From contig BLAL01000193.1 in assembly GCA_015698045.1 (NCBI GenBank), positions 649,001-713,000 of the forward strand: 64,000 nt of DNA. Reading direction: 5' to 3'. Source of the DNA: Rhizophagus clarus. Lineage: Eukaryota; Glomeromycota; Glomeromycetes; Glomerales; Glomeraceae. The notes beneath the pieces are model-generated. The model was not told where the DNA came from. It was given only the letters and a program-made list of their open reading frames with translations, and made no database searches. Both the position numbers and the translations under genes were made by a program. Shown in pieces: positions 1 to 8,570 of this stretch (its first letter is position 1; every line of letters starts with the position of its first letter).

Positions 1-1602
1 TGTTTGTAAAATGTTATTGAAAAAAGTTAATAGTATGGTATAATGACGTTTAGGAAAATGTTTCCAAAATTCGTATGTGATTCCCATTGTTCCTGGGGCT
101 TTGTTGTTAGGTAATGATTGTATAGTTATTTAGCTCGTTACAGGTAATGGGTCGGTCAATTGGTCTTTATGTGTCTGAGGTTTCGGTTTGGTTTTATAAA
201 TATCTTGCCAAAAAGTTGGTAAATCGTCTACGGTGGTGAAAATAGTTGGATTGTTTGTTGAACCTATATTTTGGTAGTGAGTGATTGTAAGTGTATCAAT
301 ATCATCCGTGTTGGTGATTAACTGTATTTCATTATTGTCTGATGTAACGATCAGTCGGTCAATTGTAATTTTTTGTGGTTTGCGTTCTAGTATTGAATTT
401 AGCATCCTGGTTTGATTGTTGTTGAAATCTTGTTGTCTTCTTTCTATGTATTTATTGATGTTATGTAGGTTATATTTGTTGATTGTACGTTCATATTCTT
501 TGTTGATACTTTTATATAAATTTGTTAGTTGTGTTTTGATTTCACTGTGATTGTGATTATCGAGTGTATCTGGCCAACTATAAGTAAAATTAAATTTTTG
601 ACTTAGTGTTGTTAGTTTTGATATTACGCGTTCAGTCCAGAATTTGTCTTTACAGTAGTAATTTGTCAAATCAGTTGGTAAAGCAGTAGTGTTGCGTGGA
701 TCTGTTGGGAGGATGTGTAACTTGATATAAAATTTGAAATGATGTATTAGTGTACCAATTTTCTTTTTGGCATTGCTAAGTTGTCTGATTAAGAGTAGTT
801 CTTCATTTTTATTGTGAGGTTTGAATTTTTTGATCGTAAAAGTATCTTTTGCTATTTTGATTAACGTTTGGTGAAGAGTTTCAGCTTGAGTGTTGATATC
901 ATGTATGTTGGTTGTATTGTTGAAAATGTTGCTAATGCGTGGCTCATTTAGTTTGAGGTTGACCTTATTGTGGTATTTTGATTATGTTTTGTTATCTTTG
1001 ATAAAATAATGGTTATTGAGTGTTCTTTTATTGGTATGCTGATCAGTGTTGTTTGATTTCTTTGTTTCTACATTAGGTCTGAAAAGGTCATTCGTTAGTA
1101 TATGCGCGACTATCATGTCATGATCAGAAGCATAACAATAGTCTTTTATTATATCGGTATTATTGATTCGATCAAGTATGAGACTATTAGCGTAAATGTA
1201 GTTGATGCGAAATTCTCCATGATAGTTTCTATATGTATTAGGTGGGTGTGTTAATAGCTTTTTTTGGACGTCACAATATTGTTGGTCTCTTAGTAATTCA
1301 AAAAATTTTTTCCTGTAGGTCGACACTGTTTTCTGGTCTTGTCTTACAGGTATGGTTTGATCATTGTTAAAAAAACATCGTTGTTATTGAAATCCCCTAG
1401 TACGAAGTTATACATGTGTGTGTTGATTTTATTGCAAAAATGTTGTTTGTAGGTATCCGTTATTGTATTGTAGATGTTTTGTCGGTTGGTGGTGCTGTTC
1501 GTAGGTAAGTAGAAACCATAAATGCTAAATTGATATTTGTTTTTGAACGTTAATTTTAGGTATATGTAACATCCCAGTATTGTGTGGATTTTGGCTATAT
1601 GT
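1..1602 (-). pseudogene. LINE ORF2, 3' part (endonuclease C-terminal half, linker, start of reverse transcriptase)
   Basis: Continuation of the LINE whose 5' half lies at 13949-16717. Reading leftwards from 1602, the frame gives the rest of an exonuclease-endonuclease-phosphatase domain: the GDFN motif near 1390-1400 and the SDHDMIV motif near 1115-1130, then a linker, then RT block 1 (LPNNKAPGTMGITYEFW) at about 60-110. The reverse transcriptase core runs off the window edge. The copy is dead: one frameshift sits in a T run near 1370 and in-frame TAA codons lie at 982-984 and 130-132. Open pieces are 982-1326 and 130-669. The endonuclease and RT motifs make the family call firm; the clade (Jockey/I-like) is inference. 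Confidence 0.85.
1598..1602. repeat. Target site duplication of the polymerase element, left copy (TATGT)
   Basis: TATGT directly precedes the first 8 bp of the polymerase element (1603-1610) and recurs directly after its right end at 13944-13948. Keeping one copy and deleting everything between joins the LINE endonuclease frame, which supports a duplication of exactly 5 bp. Confidence 0.8.
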
Positions 1603-1610
1603 AGTAGGGC
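1603..1610. repeat. hAT target site duplication, left copy (AGTAGGGC)
   Basis: Perfect 8-bp direct repeat with 6393-6400, the length expected of hAT transposases. The octamer is also the outermost 8 bp of the polymerase element, as the right end GCCCTACT at 13936-13943 shows, so the hAT landed 8 bp inside that element. Confidence 0.9.
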
Positions 1611-1810
1611 TAAGGTTGCTTGCCGAAACTAGTGAGTTTCGGCATGCCGAAACTGCCGAAACTGGCGAAACTAGGTTTCGGCAAGCAGCCAAAAATGCCG
1701 AAATGCCGAAACTGCCGAAACTGCCGAAATGCCGAAACAGTTTCGGCATTTTGGCATAGTTTCGGCATAATATATATTAATACTTTAATATAGTTTCGGC
1801 ATAGTTTCAT
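1611..1810. repeat. hAT left subterminal array of TGCCGAAA / TTTCGGCA motifs
   Basis: About 15 copies of TGCCGAAA(C) in both orientations lie in 200 bp. An inverted near-copy of the terminus (GGTTTCGGCAAGCAGCC) at about 1673-1689 lets the first 80 bp fold on themselves. Arrays of short motifs next to hAT ends are commonly transposase binding sites; that role is inferred here. Small open frames over this stretch are by-products of the repeat. Confidence 0.85.
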
Positions 1811-2137
1811 TTTTCTAATAATGTAATTAGTGTAACAAAATAAAATTCAGCCACCACATGACACACAACCAATCATATCTGACGGTCATTCAGGAAATGA
1901 TCTGACATCATTAATATCAAAGATAATCAGTTACTTTTCGTCCTTTAACTCCTTTAACTCCTTTTTTTATTTATCATTTTACTGTTATAATCCCCAACTG
2001 TTACGGCTATACCTTGAAATTTGAACCAAATCATATGATTATCTGTTATGGATTTTTTAAATTACTTCGTGTTTGCCTTGCATTACTTTTTTTACTTAAA
2101 CACGTACAAAATAAAAAAACTTTATACACATTTCAAT

Positions 2138-4429
2138 ATGACCAGCACTTTAGACTTAGAAAAAAATAAAAATAAAGGTGGTAGGCCTCCCAGCTCTACC
2201 TGGGAGGATGCTATTAGAGGAAATCCCGTTGGTTCAGGAAAATATCATGCCACTTGTAAATATTGTAATTTTTCATGGTCACGAGGTGATATATCAAAAC
2301 TTGAAGAGCACTTTGCGAACCACTGCTCGGAAGCTCCAGGACCCATTGTTAGAAAATATTTGAATAAAATATTAGAGCGTGAAGATAAAGTTAATAAAAA
2401 AAGAAAAATTGTTGGGAGTAATCAGTTAAATATTACAGACTACCATGATTCCACAAAAATTCCTGATGGTAGAGTAACTAGGATTAATCGTGCCTTGGCT
2501 AAATTTTTCGTTGCATGTGGTATTTCATTCCGGATAGTCGAGCACCCTTTTTTTATTAACTTTGTAAAGGAGCTTAATTCTTCGTATGAGCTGCCAACCA
2601 GAGAATTTTTGTCAGATCAGTTACTTGAGCGGGAATTATCAATGGTGAACTCAACTGTCACATCCGTCATTGAAAATGGAGCTAATTTGACTTTAGGTTT
2701 TTGATACTTTTTTTATACTTTTTTAAAACAATATTCTTAATGTGTTTTTAAGTAATAATATTAATATTAATATAATTTAGCGTTCGATGGTTGGACGTCC
2801 CCCACTCATCGTTCTATATGGAATTTTGTTATTATGACTCCGTCGAGAGAAGAGTATTTGTATAAACTTCAAGATTTGTCAGAACATTCGCATACAGGTA
2901 ATTACGTAGCCGAAGTGATTGGAGAAATAATTGAAAGGATCGGCCCGAATAAAATATCGGCTATTGTGTCCGATAATGCCTCAAACGTTCGGAATGCACG
3001 CAAAATTATTGAAGAGAAATACCCTAACATCGAAAACGTACGATGTATAGCACATGCGGTCAATCTTATCGCGTGTGATATACTTAAAGAAAGTTTTGGA
3101 GATCGTTTATTACGAAAAGTTAATACATTAGCTTCATTTTTTAAAAATTCCCATCAAGCTGGAGCCAAACTCACACAACTCATCAAAGAGAATAGTATTC
3201 ATGGAGGAGGCATTAAATTATATTGTAAGACGCGATGGACAACGGCTAGCGAATCAGTAGATTCGGTAATTAGGTTGGAACCAGTACTAGAACAAATTAT
3301 TACTAATGAAAGTAATTTGTTGAACGATAAGGTCAAACGTGTTATCCAAACACGGAATTTTTTTTCCGATTTACGAATTCTTTCATTCGTTTTAAATCCA
3401 TTGAGAAAAGCCGTCTTGGCTTTAGAATCAAGATCAGCGACGCTTGGAGATTGTTTTTTAAGTTTGATAAGACTATCAGCAGTTTTGAAACAATTACCCA
3501 AATCATTTAATCAAAACTTCCGTAACCATTGTTTCAACGTGATGAACGAAAGATTCAAAGAGTTCGATGATGACAAATATATAACCTGCTTTTTCCTAGA
3601 TCCCCGATTTAGGAGTAAGCCTCTCACAGCCAAAGCTTATTCAAGGATCGTGAGGTGCGCTACTACAATTGGTAAAAGGTTAGGATTTGATCTTAAAGAA
3701 TCCAGGGCTCTATGCGAGCAAATTAAGGACTACCGTGATAATAAACCACCCTTTGATCTTGATGAATCTTGTTCTCTAGACGATCCTCTAAATTGGTGGA
3801 ATTTGATCGATACTGACCCTCGACCGAACAGCCTCCCAAGAGTCGCTCGCCATCTATTAGCGATTTGTCCAAATTCCGCAAGTTGCGAACGAGGATTCTC
3901 AACACTTGGCTGGCTATTTAATGATCGGCGTTTAAATTTGAATATAAGTCGACTAGAATCCATGGCTAAAATGATCATGCATTGGAAGTCCAATGCTAAG
4001 AAAGAGCTTGGTTTTTATGGTATAGAAAAAAATGATACTCGTATTAGCGAAACTGAAATGAACATTCGAATTGCAGAGGCTCTGGCAGAAACTAATGATG
4101 ATGATGATGAATGTGATGTTTTATCAAATGAAAGTTTACCTAATCAAATTACAGTTCCTTCAGATAATTGTGTTGTCCTAATAGAACATGTATGGATCGA
4201 TAAATTTGTTGATTTGTCACACAAATTAATAATTGAAGAAATTGGAGAGATCCCGGACGACATTTTAGATGAATCTGAAGAAGAATACGAAAAAATTAAT
4301 ACAGATGATGGCAATGATGATGAGCAAGAAAGCGAACAAGAAAGCGATGGGGGAGGAAATTTTGATTATAATGTAGAGGATTTATTGAATGAATTCATCG
4401 ATGTAGATGATGTAGATGAAGAAGAATAA
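2138..4429 (+). CDS. hAT transposase (BED zinc finger, RNase H-like core, hATC dimerization)
   Basis: Two exons, 2138-2696 and 2781-4429, joined across an 84-bp GT-AG intron, give 735 residues in one frame. The splice restores the motif LTLAFDGWTSP, which the unspliced frames break. A BED finger lies at residues 40-63 (C40, C43, H58, C63). The candidate DDE triad is D189 (in DGW), D251 (in SDNASN) and E556 (in ASCERGFST), close to the spacing known for Hermes. The hATC region follows, and the C-terminal 150 residues are very acidic. The start at 2138 (MTSTLDLEKN) is preferred over an upstream in-frame ATG at 2048 because the extension is hydrophobic and not family-like. No disabling change is visible. 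It should bind the subterminal motifs and TIRs of its own element in the nucleus. Confidence 0.9.
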
Positions 4430-5107
4430 TTTTTTCTTTATTTTTAGGAAATCATTATAACAATAATTCTTTTATTAATAAAGTAAATTTGTAAATAAGT
4501 TTATAATTATATTGATTTATTTAAGAGTTTAAATTAAAAAATTTTTGTGTGACGAAATTTAAACAACACCGACGTGATGCAAACGAACTCTTTCGATCTT
4601 GTTCAATTTGTGTTCGATTTGTGTTCGATTTGTGCTGATAATTCTGGTAAAATTTCGCTCGTTTTAGCCAAATTTTGTTAAATTTGTGTTGATTCGTGTT
4701 CAATGTGTGCTCTAAAGAAAGAGAAAGAAGTTAACAATTAAATTTTATCACACAGGGATGATGATTAGTAATTTTATATCGGTATTTGTTTAACGATGCA
4801 AGATGACTTTTTTATACAAATCACATTGTATGTATTATGCACTGATTTTTTTATTTTTTTTTAAGGGATGTACAAAATATTCCGATTTTTTTTTAAAAAA
4901 AATGATTTTTTTTTAAGAACAAAGAGAATAAACAAAGATTTATTATTTTAAGGATGATATTTAAATTTAATGATGCAAACTAATAAATCAGTATTTTGAA
5001 GAAAGGGAACAAAAAGGAATTGTCCAAATTTTATTTATAAAAGGATATTTTACGATTTACTCATCTCATTCTTTTTGCGTTTTTCCTCACATCTTAATTT
5101 TGTAAAT
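4430..5107. other. Spacer between the two hAT genes
   Basis: AT-rich stretch holding the transposase 3' flank and the likely promoter of the second gene. Around 4590-4710 it has a short direct repeat, TTCGATTTGTG and variants such as TTGATTCGTGTTC. I see no further gene. Confidence 0.6.
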
Positions 5108-5809
5108 ATGCCCAATCGTCACTCTCATCGCCAGTCCCATCGTCACTCTCATCGCCAGCCCCATCGTCACTCTCATCGCCAGCCCCATCGCCAGCCTCGT
5201 CGCCACTCTCGTCCTATTCAATGGTTCGATGAATACACCGATTACTTGGTGGAAGAAAGAAGAAGAAGAAATGACGAATTTCATAACGAATACGGGAGAG
5301 ATCGATCGAGATTCTGGAGGTCAATCGCAAGAAGGTTCATATGTATAATATTTAATATGTTAAAATATGTTAAAAATAGAATTATTATCTTTAATCCAAC
5401 TAATTCGTTCGTTTGAATCAGACTAAATCGTCATTTTAGAACTTCGAGGTTCACGGCACAACGATGCCACCAAAAATGGAGGAATCTTCTCAGGGAATAC
5501 CATGTATGAAAAATATAATGGCAAAAAAAAATATTTGCTTAAAATTGAAAATATTTAACTAAATATTATTTCGTTTTTTGATATTTAGAGTTTTTGCCTT
5601 TATCGTAGCGGTGTCCCTGGAAGAAGATGGTCGCGTATCGGAGCAAGATATTATCGCACATTTAGATCGAGATTTTGGGAAAGACGAGGTAATTATAAAA
5701 TTTCTATAATTAAAGTTTATTCACATCTTAAATTAACCAATTTATTTTAGATACGCGACACGATCGTAGAAGGGCAAGAAACCTACCTACGTATCGTCAC
5801 CGAAGATAA
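5108..5809 (+). CDS. Second hAT gene: Arg/His-rich protein with Myb/SANT-like segment
   Basis: Four exons, 5108-5334, 5440-5503, 5589-5688 and 5751-5809, with three GT-AG introns (each ends in TAG), make a 450-bp frame for 149 residues. The N-terminus has about five tandem HSHRQPHR-type repeats. The middle, spanning exons 1-3, has the pattern FWRSIARR...QRCHQKWRNLLREYH, which resembles the third helix of trihelix/Myb-SANT DNA-binding domains. The C-terminus is very Arg-rich (nucleic-acid binding or nuclear localisation). Exon joins were chosen by frame and splice consensus, not by RNA data. It lies downstream of the transposase in the same orientation. By analogy with Harbinger elements, whose Myb-like partner helps the transposase, it may assist transposition; that role is inference. 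An in-frame upstream ATG exists at 5075. Confidence 0.65.
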
Positions 5810-6157
5810 TTTATTAATTTTATTATATTATTTTATAGTGAGTAGCTAGGCCCAGTCCGTACCAAATATCGGCTGGAGACTCACATTTTTTTTGGGCTGT
5901 GAATTGATACTGACGTCCACGTCGTACAGCCTGGGTACTATTTTTTAAAATAGTAGCGAACAAGTATCAATATTTTTTTTTTTATCAAAATTAAATAAAA
6001 TAAAAATAAAATGGTGAACTTTTTTAACTGGGATTTTATTTCTTTAGTGATAAATTTGAATTTAATTGCTAGTTTTTATCATTGGATTACGTATAATAAA
6101 TACAATAAATAATTTAAATTTTAAAAAATAAATTTTTATCTGTCAGATACTATTAAC

Positions 6158-6392
6158 ATGACGAAAATATGCCGAAACTCTATTAAAATATTAGTATTAC
6201 TTATGCCGAAACTATGTCAAAATGCCGAAACTGCCGAAACTGCCGAAACTGCCGAAATGCCGAAATGCCGAAATGCCGAAACAGTTTCGGCAGTTTCGGC
6301 AGTTTCGGCATTTCGGCATTTCGGCATTTCGGCACTATGTATGAGTTTCGGCGTTTCGCGTTAGGCCAGATGGGTTTCGGCAAGCAACCTTA
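6158..6392. repeat. hAT right subterminal motif array and terminus
   Basis: Mirror counterpart of the left end: runs of TGCCGAAA(C) turn into runs of TTTCGGCA around 6282, forming a near-perfect palindrome at about 6222-6335, before the terminal GTTTCGGCAAGCAACCTTA at 6374-6392. The stretch 5810-6157 between the second gene and this array is AT-rich and shows no gene. Confidence 0.85.
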
Positions 6393-6400
6393 AGTAGGGC
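6393..6400. repeat. hAT target site duplication, right copy (AGTAGGGC)
   Basis: Second copy of the hAT 8-bp duplication. It is also the true outer end of the polymerase element's left TIR. Confidence 0.9.
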
Positions 6401-6576
6401 ACAATTGGGAGTGCTGGGACAGATTTTTCCGTATAGGTATAATTAGTGTAAGCCTCTCCCGGCTTATTTCCCGATATACAAAATTTATGTAATCTTTTTG
6501 AGATCCAAATTCGTTTGCAACCTCAGGAAACATATCGAAATCTAATATCGAATTCAGACTTAAAATCAAGCTGGGC

Positions 6577-6789
6577 TCAAATCCTGTTAACATACCCATC
6601 TTGCCCAAATTTTTTGTTTACAAGATAAAGAAGAACACCATCTTTGTTAACGCGCTGGCCGATTTTTAATCTCAAATAATATAACAAAAAAAGTATGCTA
6701 TATTGCTTGACTTTAAAAAAGGCCAAGAGCACCGAGGACCAAAGTGTCCGAGTGTGCTCGCAGGCCGCAAATGCAAGCTCATTTTGCAT
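6577..6789 (-). CDS. TIR-borne ORF of 70 codons, left copy, unknown
   Basis: Reads outward from the element. The 70-residue translation is identical to that of 13547-13759 in the other TIR, although substitutions occur elsewhere in the arms. It starts MQNELAFAACEHTRT and has a hydrophobic stretch (SILFLLYYLRL). It overlaps a second outward frame at 6390-6608 that contains FDMFPEVANEFGSQKDYINF, so the two could be parts of one frameshifted or spliced gene. I do not recognise either. Coding status is uncertain. Confidence 0.3.
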   Translation of the reverse strand: MQNELAFAACEHTRTLWSSVLLAFFKVKQYSILFLLYYLRLKIGQRVNKDGVLLYLVNKKFGQDGYVNRI

Positions 6790-6850
6790 ATCAGATTTTA
6801 TGTTATCCTAGAATTAATTCTAAAGCTGATTCATTAACATAAACAAATCC

Positions 6851-6887
6851 AGGATAAGTCTCACCTCTTTGAGGTGAGACTTATCCT
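6851..6887. promoter_or_regulatory. Perfect hairpin in left TIR
   Basis: AGGATAAGTCTCACCTC, a 3-nt loop, then its exact complement: 17-bp arms. It recurs at 13449-13485. Related motifs (AAATCTCACCTCTGAG near 7010-7020 and AATAAGTCTCACCTG just 5' of the polymerase start near 12990-13000) suggest a binding site for an element-encoded protein or a replication/regulatory signal. The function is inferred. Confidence 0.75.
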
Positions 6888-7043
6888 ATCCGGTATCCAA
6901 ATTTTTGATTAAAAAAAAATTGAGTCTATTATAGCATACCATTATTTTCTTGATATACAGGAAATCATTCTAAAGTCAATTCATTTAAAAATTCATTAAG
7001 AAAAATAAATCTCACCTCTGAGTGACCATATTTATATCACACC

Positions 7044-7220
7044 TCAAAGTATAACCTTTTCATTATATTGATCATATATCAAGGCCTTATCTCGAAGAAT
7101 ATTCACATAACGAATCTGATAATTGCTCTTATTACAATAGCTACATAAGTCATTATTAATCCCTGGAGGTTTATTTATCTTTGTAGGTCTACCACATACT
7201 CTGCATGGTAGGCGCAACAT
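7044..7220 (-). CDS. TIR-borne zinc-ribbon ORF, left copy
   Basis: 58 codons from ATG. C-x2-C-x16-C-x2-C (CRVCGRPTK ... LCSYC) is the signature of a zinc ribbon. The same ORF occurs in the right TIR at 13116-13292. On this left side the frame stays open upstream past the TIR boundary to about 7336 and adds a further Cys cluster (CYHLKNTGKICGNGCDKPEGC), so this may be the 3' part of a longer gene whose start is lost or lies behind an intron. It would be divergent from the gene starting at 7394, sharing the spacer. It may be a small DNA-binding regulator, possibly acting on the TIR hairpin; that is inference. Confidence 0.5.
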   Translation of the reverse strand: MLRLPCRVCGRPTKINKPPGINNDLCSYCNKSNYQIRYVNILRDKALIYDQYNEKVIL

Positions 7221-7393
7221 AGCTTTGCAATGTAAATGACATCCTTCAGGTTTATCACAACCATTACCACAAATTTTACCAGTATTTTTAAGATGATAAC
7301 AAACAAATTTTGCCTTTATTTCTTCTAGATGAATAAATAATTTTAATTGAAAAAATCTTTACACAATATAGTAAAACATATACTAATTATACA

Positions 7394-7777
7394 ATGAGTA
7401 CACAAAATCAATTAGCAGATACCAAGCCTACATATCAAGAAATCGAACAGGCATTAATAAATGTAGCCAAGGCAGGCATTTATTATAGAAGGCCAAAAGA
7501 TGGTAAATTCATGCAAAGCTATAAAGAAAGAGTCAAGAAATTGCGTCAGGCAGAAGATCCTGATGAATTTATCCTAGAAAATGCAAAAAGATTGTTCCCA
7601 ACTAAGGATAAGTATCATCAAATCATGGATGAATACAAATCTTGGTATGGAAAAGATCCAAAAATTCTCAATGCTGTTATAGACCTATATAAGTTATATT
7701 ATAAATTAGCTAAGGATTATTTCAATACAGAAGAACAGGTTAATGAAGAAACTGAAGACTTCTTGTCGTCAATTTGA
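7394..7777 (+). CDS. 127-residue helical protein of the polymerase element, unknown
   Basis: Intact frame starting MSTQNQLADTKPTYQE and ending TEDFLSSI. It is charged, apparently all-helical, and has no Cys, signal or membrane segment. It begins 170 bp inside the left TIR and runs inward toward the polymerase gene. The upstream stretch TTACACAATATA resembles the region 5' of the polymerase gene, which reads in mirror image as TTACACAATATATAACAGG; so both genes may share a promoter type. It is the only undamaged gene in the element. A terminal-protein or accessory replication role would fit a protein-primed element, but nothing in the sequence proves it. Confidence 0.6.
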   Translation: MSTQNQLADTKPTYQEIEQALINVAKAGIYYRRPKDGKFMQSYKERVKKLRQAEDPDEFILENAKRLFPTKDKYHQIMDEYKSWYGKDPKILNAVIDLYKLYYKLAKDYFNTEEQVNEETEDFLSSI

Positions 7778-7809
7778 TAAGACCCACTGGGGAGGCACCA
7801 TATTTTTCC

Positions 7810-7905
7810 ATAAGCAGTCAGTCACTTTTTGTGGGCAGTCAGTCATTTTTTTCGTGGACAGTCAGTCATTTTTTCGTGGGCAGTCAGTCACTTTTCGTGA
7901 ATAAT
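7810..7905. repeat. Tandem repeat of about 22 bp, four copies
   Basis: Units of the form GCAGTCAGTCACTTTTTCGTG, with T-run length variation. It lies just past the stop of the 127-residue gene in the convergent centre of the polymerase element. Confidence 0.8.
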
Positions 7906-7979
7906 TATTATTTCTTTTCATATGTTCTCTTAATTTACAGGGATATCTAAGATTAAAAAATATGTGCAATAAACAGGCT

Positions 7980-8435
7980 AGTCAAGCAACTGATTAGATT
8001 AGTCTGACAAGTGAGCGGGTTAGTCTAGCAAGTGAGCGGGTTAGTCCAACAAGTAAGCAGGTTAGTCTAGCAAGTGAGCGGGTTAGTCCAACAAGTGATC
8101 AGGTTAGTCTAGCAAGTGAGCTGGCGAGTCTACATTGGGCCAAAGTCGAGTCAATGAAGAGTCTACATTGGGTCAAAGTCGAGTCAACAAAGAGTCAGGT
8201 CGAGTCGACAAAGAGTTAGGTCGAGTCAACAAAGAATCTAAAGTGAAACTGAAATGAACTTGGATGGGATCAGACACGCACTCAGAAAGTATATTTTTAG
8301 TAAAAATTTCTGTCTAGAATGATCACGTGTTCATCTAAGATTGATTCTAGAATGATCACAGATTCATCTAAGATTGATCTAAGATTATCCAAGAATGATT
8401 CTAGAACGATTTTAAAATCATCTAAGAATGAATTT
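7980..8435. repeat. Three further tandem repeat blocks in the element centre
   Basis: Block one (about 7985-8115) repeats GGTTAGTCTAGCAAGTGAGC and a CCAACAAGT variant about seven times. Block two (about 8115-8240) repeats GTCGAGTCAACAAAGAGTC. Block three (about 8310-8430) repeats CATCTAAGATTGATTCTAGA. All sit between the two convergent genes. No ORF of note. They could be recombination-generated filler, a transcription terminator region or an origin. Confidence 0.75.
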
Positions 8436-8570
8436 AGTTGATTTACTTCTTATGGACGATAAGCACATTTATGATTATACATGAATTAAAAAAAAAAAGA
8501 GAAAGGCCCGATATGGGCGAACTTTATTATATAATAATGTATGTGATCTGACTACACATCACTATCTAGC

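Larger units (their letters stand above)
1611..6392 (+). mobile_element. Complete hAT DNA transposon, 4782 bp, two genes
   Basis: Ends carry a 19-bp perfect terminal inverted repeat TAAGGTTGCTTGCCGAAAC, flanked by the 8-bp duplication AGTAGGGC. Inside are a spliced BED/hATC transposase gene (2138-4429) and a four-exon accessory gene (5108-5809), both on the plus strand. Both ends carry dense clusters of the octamer TGCCGAAA or its complement. The intact transposase, perfect duplication and perfect TIR point to a recent insertion and possibly a mobile copy. It is the youngest layer of the nest, since it interrupts the polymerase element, which itself interrupts a LINE. Confidence 0.93.
6393..7224 (+). 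repeat. Left terminal inverted repeat of the polymerase element (832 bp)
   Basis: Pairs base for base with 13112-13943 in inverse orientation. Both arms are exactly 832 bp, so there is no net length difference. I counted roughly a dozen substitutions by eye, nearly all C/T or G/A. Homology stops at AGCT just before 7225. The arm carries a hairpin and outward-reading ORFs listed separately. Confidence 0.93.

Noticed and set aside
1525-1810. Ser/Phe-rich frames at the left hAT end
   Set aside because: Products of the TGCCGAAA motif array; they also cross the transposon boundary.
5087-5284. 65-codon minus-strand frame with GLAMRVTM repeats
   Set aside because: Antisense of the HSHRQPHR repeat of the second hAT gene.
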